Assembly: GCA_932521035.1 (NCBI GenBank)
Contig: OW051496.1
Coordinates: 9,920,001-9,984,000 of the forward strand
Direction: 5' to 3'
DNA: 64,000 nucleotides
DNA from: Oscheius dolichura
Lineage: Eukaryota > Nematoda > Chromadorea > Rhabditida > Rhabditidae
Under the pieces are notes generated by a model, which saw only the letters and a list, made by a program, of their open reading frames with translations, searched no databases and was not told the DNA's origin. Below, piece by piece: positions 57,203 through 64,000 of the stretch (its first letter is position 1; every line of letters begins with the position of its first letter). The position numbers were made by a program, and so were the translations under genes.

Positions 57203-59805
57203 TCACTGTGAATAGTTGAAATTGTGCGTGCTCCTAACAGAAATGACCCGATTTCCTCCTGTGCATTTCCTTCCACATATATCGTTTAACACGTCTTTAA
57301 AGGCCCGTCGGAATCGCGAGGACACGACATTGTATAAAATTGGATTGATAATAGGTGCTAGATAGAATAGAATCCCTAAAAAAGTCTATGGATAAAAAGA
57401 AAAAGGGAAAAGAACCCACCTGATATGAAATACACGTATTGATTTAAATTTTCTACTGATTCTTTCTCAATGTAGAAAAATGCTAACCGTTGAAATTGAA
57501 AAGGCAGATAACAGATAAAAAATGTGAATACTATAGCACCTAAAATGGAAATTTAAAGGTCTCATATGGAAAGTAGGCTCACATAATATGGTGGTTACCT
57601 TCTTTGTGGCGTCTTCATCCGTCCTGGCTAGATCTTTCCCAAAGGAGTCGATTTCCTTCTTCGAGGCAAGAACCTAAACCAAAATTTGATCTTGAGAAGA
57701 AGAAGAGGGGCTCACATGCTTGGCTATCATTGCATAAAGGATGAAAATTATGAACAGAGGGAAGACGAAGAAGGCGAAAGCCGAGAAATGGAATAAAACC
57801 TGAAAAGCCGGGAGGTTATGGTACCCAAAGGGAAAAGGCAAACCTTGAAGGTGGGAAGGAAATCAGGGTCGAATATTCCTTGCATCATACACATTTTGGA
57901 GGATAATACCTGAAAACGTCTTCATTTTAGGATATATACAGTAATTTTTGTTTATTATAGGCTCTGAACTATTTTATTAACGCTATTTAGAGTTTATGAG
58001 ATCAAAAACAGTCTTGTTCTTCATTTGGCACGTCCTTTAGACTCGACCGTCGATAGTCTGATCCCCTGCACCCGTAAAGTCTCGGCAGGAGGACCATCTT
58101 TATTGCAAATAGTTACAAAACTGTGACGTCTTTATACCGTTGTCATGCCGAGACTTTACGGGTGTGGGGGATCGTGTGGAAAGTCCCTTCCCTGCTCTAA
58201 CTGAAAGGAACTCTCCCGCTTTTTCACTCGGCTTAAATTTAAAATTTGTTCCCGAAGGTTTAGAGCTTATCGGGCCTGCAGGGAATTTCGCCCACATTTC
58301 GATCTCATAGGAGCAGAATGTGATTTTTCTTGAAGGAAGACAAATGGGGAAGAAGACTTACCGGTACATTGTTATTCGTATACGGCCATGATTTGATAAA
58401 ATAGTCAGCTTTGTGGTAGTAACCAAATGGAACTGAGGAGATTATCGAAACGACCCAGATGAATAGAAGGAAGGAAATTACCTAAAATGTACTGTAGAGT
58501 CGAATTAAAGAGTGGCTTACATATTTAGGCAGGTGCTTTTTAATTTTAACAAAGAAAAATGGCTGACAGACGGCGATGTAGCGTTCCACAGAAAAGAGCA
58601 GAATCGTCAGGATGGAGACGGATCTGGAGGTCTTTGATATATTCAAAAATGTCTGGATTTGGTGGGAAAATAACCAGAAGGGCTTCTTTGTATTTTGACG
58701 ACGGGAAAGGTTTCCCTTCTACCCTCATAAAAACGTTTTAGCTTTAAAGATCAGAATATGTGTGCCTGGCGGGGAACGTCGTCAAAGATCTCCGTTTCAT
58801 CATTTTTAATTTTTTCCCAGGGATGATTTCGAGAAGGGATAAGGGGGTAAAGGCAGCGAAGTACAGAAACTCACATGGTCGTCTCCGCGATGAGACCCTT
58901 CAGATTACAAACCCAATCAGGAAACGGCCATGGCCATTGGTGCCAATTCATCACCACCTCGAAGGGAAGTCCCACGCACAGGGTCACCAGGTCGGCTATT
59001 GCCAAGTTGAGGAGATAATAACTGAAAGAATACTAATTCACCTCTTTATTCGCTTCTTCCCAGTCTATAGTGCCGATTTTTGTTTTGCCTGGAAGAGCAG
59101 GGGTCCAGCCAATGGAACTACCCGAATTTGCATAATTTTCTACTAATTGGATGATTTTTGAAAAGGTCTCAGCTCTTCTGGGAAATTTGGCTACAAACAT
59201 ATTTGAATAGGGGATGTTTGAGATAAGGAAGTTATTCCAAGGAACTTGGGGGAGCTCTAGACACGGCATGAACTTTTTCCTGGATTCCCAAAAGATCAGG
59301 GGACCCCAGGCTCCTAAAGCTTCCTGGAAGTGCCCGGCTCAATAGTCCGATCCCCTGCACCCGTAAAGTCTCGGCAGGTCAAAGATATAAAGGCGTCACA
59401 GTTTTGTAACTGTTTTGAATCCTGCCGAGACTTTACGGGTGCAGGGGAGCGGACTATCGAAGACTGCAGAGTCTCCTCGCTTCTCCTTTTCCCACCTGCT
59501 ATTAGTTTTGAGTAATGGGTGCTTTCTGATGACGACACACGTCAGCACATTCCCACTGACTCCCACCACAAATAATAGAAAATATAGGGCAGTCACCTAA
59601 AAATAACGGCTAATTAGATAGGAATAGAAAGAAAGAAACAGACCTTTGTTAGGGAGGCAAAGGGCAGAACCTGCTTCGGGAGGAAGCAGAGATCCATGAA
59701 ACATTTCTCCATCAATTCTGTTGACGCATTGAAGGATAGGCATTCTACGGCCAAACAGGTACACATTTCATGGAGTTCTGGTAGTCTTTCACATTTTTCT
59801 ATCAT
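57203..59805 (-). CDS. Neuromedin-U/pyrokinin-type neuropeptide receptor (class A GPCR)
   Basis: This is a seven-helix plasma-membrane receptor for an amidated neuropeptide. The model has ten exons: 59644-59805, 59496-59596, 58875-59021, 58521-58623, 58362-58481, 57844-57909, 57716-57799, 57583-57673, 57420-57539 and 57203-57375. It gives 388 aa with all phases closing. A cysteine-rich N-terminus leads to helix 1 (GNVLTCVVI). Helix 2 is LLNLAIADLVTLCVGLPFEV. The helix-3 end is SVERYIAV, with ERY in place of DRY. Helix 6 contains FFICYLPFQFQR and helix 7 NPILY. Helices 2-3 (MNWHQWPWPFP, LKGLIAETT) resemble neuromedin-U receptors. The start follows a TCTAG site. The stop TGA overlaps a good donor (CA-GTGAGT), so a form with a longer tail is possible. 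Two Hp1 copies lie in introns. The peptide ligand cannot be read from the sequence. Confidence 0.88.
58046..58174 (+). mobile_element. Hp1 inverted-repeat element, copy 14
   Basis: GTCGATAGTCTGATCCCCTG at the left. The right arm GAGACTTTACGGGTGTGGGG is followed by GATCGTG, so the right outer end is lost. It lies in the fifth intron of the receptor gene. Confidence 0.85.
59336..59465 (-). mobile_element. Hp1 inverted-repeat element, copy 15
   Basis: Both arms are almost perfect and the spacer is shortened by an internal deletion: TTTTGAAT runs directly into CCTGCCGAG. It lies in the second intron of the receptor gene, 30 bp from the exon with helix 1. Confidence 0.88.
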
Positions 59806-59884
59806 CTTCTTCTAGTTTTCTACCTGAAATTTTAAAGTCTGGCAGCTGGTTTCTGGGGTTACTAACGAAGAAAAGGTACAGTAA

Positions 59885-60062
59885 TCTAATCTTTTCCAAA
59901 AAAATAGGGCTACCGTACATTTGTCTCTTCGGGACCTTTTAGCCAAACGGCGATGAAAAATAGAGAGAAATCGAAAATCCCGATCACTTTTGCTCAAAAG
60001 GTCCCGCGCGGAAAGTTTTGCGACCCGTTAAGGTAACCCTATTTTTTGGAAAAGAACTATAA
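59885..60062 (-). mobile_element. Hp2 inverted-repeat element, copy i
   Basis: CTTTTCCAAAAAAATAGGGC and TACCGTACATTTGTCTC at the left, AGGTAACCCTATTTTTTGGA and AAAGAACTATAA at the right. It is nearly full length. It starts about 80 bp upstream of the receptor start codon. Confidence 0.85.
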
Positions 60063-60915
60063 TTCTTTATAAAGAAAAATCTGTGAGAAATTCAGAAACT
60101 CCCGGCGTGGAGGCGATACCCAACAACGAGGAAGACTGATTTCATAAGGATGATTCGTTTTAGGTCATATTATAAGCGGTTGAATGCACGCACACAGCAG
60201 AAAAAAAGGGGGAGCAGAGGGGGAGGAAGGCCAGGGAATCCCCCTCTCTCTGCCCCTGCAAAGTGCAAGTGTTTCCGGGCAAAAATACTCAAAAATTAAA
60301 ATTGCAGTCCTTCTTCTGCCCCTGCCGGCTTCTCGAAAATGCGTTCTTCCTCCAGGAATTAGTCAGAAAAGCCAATGAGCCCCTCTCCCGTCGTCGTCGT
60401 CTTTTTAGTGCGAAGCCCTTTATGCGTGTGTGTGTTTTCTCCCCGTTCTCCTTTAAATTTTGACGACAGCCGACTATAAACAGATCAGAAATCGGAAATG
60501 TCAGAGGGGAAAAGACGCACATGAATTATAGCTCGTTTTTTGACGGAAAACAAGGGAATGCTTGTTTTTCTCTCAATTTTTTGGGAAGAAATAATAGAAT
60601 TCAACGTTCCCCCCGCATTGAATAGGGCAAGAAGAAGCAGATTATTTTAGAACTGGGGAAAATTGGATAAATTTGGAAAGATAAAGAGGAGAGAACGCGG
60701 AGGAACGAATGGAACCAATTGGTGCCTTTTTCTCTTGTTGATGCTACAAAAGATCAGAATATGGAAACACTCTTCTGAGTCTTAGAAATTAATTTCCTTT
60801 CCTGTTAAAATAGATCTCCTCCTAGAGGGAATGGTAGAAAACTAGAAATTTTCCTCATATTGTTCATAACAATGACGAGGAATGGGAGAAGAAGGAGTAT
60901 GGAAGAGAAAACGTG

Positions 60916-61052
60916 AAAGTCCGATCCACTGCACCCGAAACGTCTCGGCAGGAGGATAATCTTTATTCAAAACTGTTACAAAACTGTGACACCTTTATAT
61001 CCTTGTCTTGCTGAGACTTTACGGGTGCAGGGGGTCGAACTACCGTGCACCG
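60916..61052 (+). mobile_element. Hp1 inverted-repeat element, copy 16
   Basis: Arms CTGCACCCGAAACGTCTCGG and GAGACTTTACGGGTGCAGG with plus-order spacer TTTATTCAAAACTGTTACAA. The outer ends are drifted. Confidence 0.85.
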
Positions 61053-62468
61053 ATCCTTCAGGATTCGCGGGATTGTAGGCAAAAAACTCGCTTTGGTATC
61101 AAAATAAGCGGATTTAGTGAAAACGGTGAAGTTTCTCTCATTTTTAGGGTTTTATTTATATTTTAGGAAGAAAAAAAGATTCAGAAATTGAGTGAAGCTT
61201 TCATGGGAGGTCGTGGGAAGGAGGAGGAAGACGAGGGGGGCAGTAGAGGAGGGGTTGCCCGCTGGTATCAAGTACACCTGGGCGTTCACCCCCTTTTAGG
61301 CTTTTATTTTTGTTCTTTGGATCAAAAAGAAAAAGTTTAATTCTGTACACCATTGTCGGATCAAAATACAGGACAAGTGAGCTACTACGACAAAGAGGAC
61401 GAACTGAAGCGGGGATAATGGCCGGATAAGAAGATAAGAGGAGTCTCTACTGCGAGGGAGCTGTAACCCGTTGAGAAACGATCTATGACGACCATTTTGG
61501 ACTTGGAAGGAGGATTAGGATGACGCTGTTTCCACTTTTAAGTGTCCCTTTTTTTGTTCAGGAAGAATTCCCCGGATGGGAAGTGGATTTTGAAGAAAAC
61601 GTCTGCTATTCTTCTTAAATCCGTGTTTTCCCCCGCTGTAACAGAATAATAATAAAAGTATGATGGAATAAGGCTTGCGCTTTTGTTTTTCTAAATTATC
61701 CGAGGCATTGTTCTCTGCAACAGGGAAGGGGCGCCATTTTTGCTCAAATAAAGATAATAATAGAAAAGTAGGGGTTCTAGGTTTTTTAGGGAGGGTGTAA
61801 GAATATCATTTGAGAGTTTTCTAATTCCTGAGGAGATCAGGAAAGGTTCGGATGCCATAATTGGTCCCGATCCGATGTTTCCCAGGACTTTGAGCCGCTA
61901 TTCCGCGACAAATCTCTTAAAATCGTAGTCTTTTAGGAAGCAAATAGAAAATAATGTTTTAAAGGTTAAAAAGTGGAGAGATTTGGCGGGAAGGAAGTAA
62001 GAGGAGGGAGAATTTAAAAAATGAAAAAGGCGCCCTGCAATCCCTCAAGGCTAAAGAGCGCGGTGGCTTATAATTTGAATAATTAGATGAACTCTGGACT
62101 GGTTCAAGTTCCTTGAGGGGAAAAGGGAGGAAAAGGGGAACTCCACTTGAATTAAGGAGCCTCCCCGTTGCAAAATGTAGCAAGTGCTTTCCTGGAAAGA
62201 TAATGTCCATGTGCAGATGGCAACAAGGTTTACAAAGGGATTCATTCAGGGTCAAAAAACTAGGGGGGACGGGGGGTCGAAAGATCTAAAGACCCGCCTT
62301 CTGGGACCTCCTGACGCGTCGGGTCCAGCTCACCGTTCTCAGGGTCGTCAATTGCAAATGAATCCTTTTCTCTCATCTTTTTAGTTATGCAACGAGCAGG
62401 CTCAGAGTTCACTCACTACTCGGCCGTGGGAAATAACAAACAGCCAGTAAAAAGGAGGGGAAGAAATT

Positions 62469-62711
62469 AAAGGAACTGTCAGGGACCTATGAGGGTTACT
62501 GTAGTGCACGCAAATGACCAAAATAGCAAATAGTGAAAATACTTTTGAAAAAAACCGAAAGCAACATCGGAGTGGGCGTAAAAAACTGTGTCGAATGACT
62601 CTGGTTTGACCCGAATTTCCGCTTTCTATAAAGCGTATTTTCGCAAAACACGAACGTGGTCGTTCACGTCGGGACCCGTGAACGCTATTATAGGTCCCTG
62701 ACAGTCCCTTT
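62469..62711. mobile_element. Inverted-repeat element of a third family
   Basis: AAAGGAACTGTCAGGGACCT at the left is complementary to AGGTCCCTGACAGTCCCTTT at the right with one or two mismatches, enclosing about 200 bp. An inner hairpin CGTTCACG..CGTGAACG lies at 62661-62684. It is probably another non-autonomous transposon. It ends 30 bp before an Hp2 copy. Confidence 0.6.
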
Positions 62712-62740
62712 AAGGAGGCTAGGAAGGGGGCAGGTAAACT

Positions 62741-62899
62741 TCTAGTCCTTTCCAAAAAAAAGGGTTACGGTACATTGGTCTCTTCGGTATCTTTTGGACA
62801 AACGGGGAAGAAAAATCGAGAGAAATCGAAAATCCCCATCACTTTTGCTCAAAAGGTCCCGCGCGGAAGGTTTTACCCGTTACGGTAAGCCTATTTTTT
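62741..62899 (-). mobile_element. Hp2 inverted-repeat element, copy j
   Basis: TCTAGTCCTTTCCAAAAAAA and GGGTTACGGTACATTGGTC at the left, CCGTTACGGTAAGCCTATTT at the right. The right outer end is lost. Confidence 0.82.
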
Positions 62900-63960
62900 C
62901 CCCTTTCTCATATCTTAATTTGCTAGACTGTTTTTCATTTTGTAGAAAATGTCTCGAAACAGCTAAAAACTGCCACTTTCCCAGGCCCAGGAAGGAATTT
63001 TGCACCACCGGAAAGTCCTCGTCCGTCTGGGTTGTCTCGTAAATACAAATTATCTTTGCAATTCACTCAAAGAACAGGACAGAATTCCTTGCAAAAAATA
63101 CTTCAAAAACAGACGAACAGAATCTTTCCCACAGCTGCTGGGAGGTGAATTGAAACGAATTCCGTCTCGCCACAGATATTTGTTGATGTTTTGTTTCCCC
63201 CCTCTAGGAGAAGGGGAAGGGCAGGGGAAGACCAGAGCGGAGTGAATTAGTCTAATGGAATAAAAAGAAGGAGCAGAAAGAGGGAAGAAGAAGGGGAGTC
63301 GGTCATCTTCAGACTCTTTCGGTCTGGGGCGGGAAGTTTTAGGGTCGGAACTTATTTCCGTCTTTTTCAGGCTTCCTGGAGCCGAAGGGTTTTTGAGATT
63401 AGCTGATTTTTAGTCCGAAAACCATGGTAAGGGCGCGCGTATGAAGTTGTTTATCTGTACAAAAGGGAAATAATGGCTTATTATGGAGGAACGGTCCAGA
63501 ATAAACAACTCTTGGTCTAAAATTCCGACCAAAACATTCCCTCTCAATCAAATACAGGTCTCTGGAAAAGGGAATGACTATATTGAAGGGATTCCTGGAA
63601 GGAAAAACCAAGAAGACTTTGACTTCAGGGGGTTATAAGCGGAGAAATAAAGGAAAAAGGGAAGTAGATTCTTTTGCTAATCGTTTGCAAAACGCCTCTC
63701 TCCTACCAATGTGACACCCGCTAGTTCACGAGAGCCGACGGGAGGGGATGGAGGGTGGAAGAGATTATTGCCTGAGGTTGTATTAGAACGAGTAGAGTCC
63801 CCCGGTCCTTGGAACCAAAACGGAGAGGAGAGAATGATCAAAAATGAAACCAATTATGGGTCATCGTGGCCACTCACTGGTAGATCTTTTTAGCGGAATG
63901 GATATCCACTCACGAGACAGAGATGAAGAAGAATAAGATTTGGAGGCGGAAATAAGCAGT

Positions 63961-64000
63961 CTACTCGGATTTCTTGGGTCCGGGAGAGTCAGCCCCTTTT
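63961..64000 (-). CDS. Possible C-terminal tail of a gene running off the right edge
   Basis: From the window edge the minus strand reads KGADSPGPKKSE and a TAG stop at 63961-63963. The composition suits a protein tail, but 12 codons prove nothing on their own. The rest of the gene would lie outside the window. Confidence 0.2.
   Translation of the reverse strand, partial: KGADSPGPKKSE

Larger units (their letters stand above)
59806..63960. other. Right flank with repeats only
   Basis: It contains Hp2 copies i and j, Hp1 copy 16 and another inverted-repeat element at 62469-62711. The open frames here overlap on both strands and lack motifs. I see no supported gene. Confidence 0.45.

Noticed and set aside
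6747..61052. Regularly repeated CTGCACCCGTAAAG units as a CRISPR-like array
   Set aside because: The units are paired inverted arms scattered over 54 kb in a nematode-type genome. There is no regular spacer array and no cas gene.

Overview
The window looks like chromosomal DNA from a nematode, most likely a rhabditid. Almost every intron ends in the short TTTTCAG-type acceptor typical of nematodes. Several start codons sit a few bases behind such an acceptor, as expected for spliced-leader trans-splicing. The gene content is also nematode-like: a major sperm protein relic, a TWK potassium channel, a DVE-1 homeodomain protein and a neuromedin-U-type peptide receptor. I built the gene models by hand by joining open exons with GT..AG borders and checking that the reading phases agree at every junction. 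Six multi-exon genes close without a phase error.

Layout. 1-1004: nothing recognised. 1005-4389 (+): glutamate carboxypeptidase II (M28 peptidase), 12 exons, 806 aa. 4588-4896 (-): remains of a major sperm protein gene. 5560-15588 (-): an LZTS/Fezzin-type coiled-coil protein, 9 exons, 439 aa, with a 7.8 kb first intron. 17127-24860 (-): a 206-aa, 5-exon gene I cannot name. 26770-27814 (-): a decayed F-box gene split by a repeat. 28.3-35.6 kb: no gene seen. 35643-44672 (+): dve-1 (SATB-type ULD domain, CUTL-like region and two homeodomains), 11 exons, 467 aa. 46.0-46.5 kb: two weak small-gene candidates. 49443-50330 (+): a 75-aa neuropeptide precursor ending in a 35-residue RY-amide, NPY/NPF-like in outline. 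51436-54319 (-): TWK two-pore potassium channel, 10 exons, 502 aa. 57203-59805 (-): neuromedin-U/pyrokinin-type GPCR, 10 exons, 388 aa. The right end has only repeats and a possible gene tail.

Two families of small inverted-repeat elements dominate the non-coding DNA. Hp1 is about 125-150 bp with 16 copies or pieces. Its arms carry CTGCACCCGTAAAGTCTCGG. Hp2 is about 150-180 bp with 10 copies. Its arms carry TAGGGTTACCGTA. Both look like non-autonomous DNA transposons (MITEs), and many copies lie inside introns, so many transcripts here would carry strong hairpins.

The genes do not form an operon or a pathway. They are a mixed neuronal and developmental set: a glutamate-peptide hydrolase, a synaptic-type scaffold, a peptide precursor, a peptide receptor, a background K+ channel and a homeodomain regulator. 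Family assignments rest on motifs read by eye. No database search was made.
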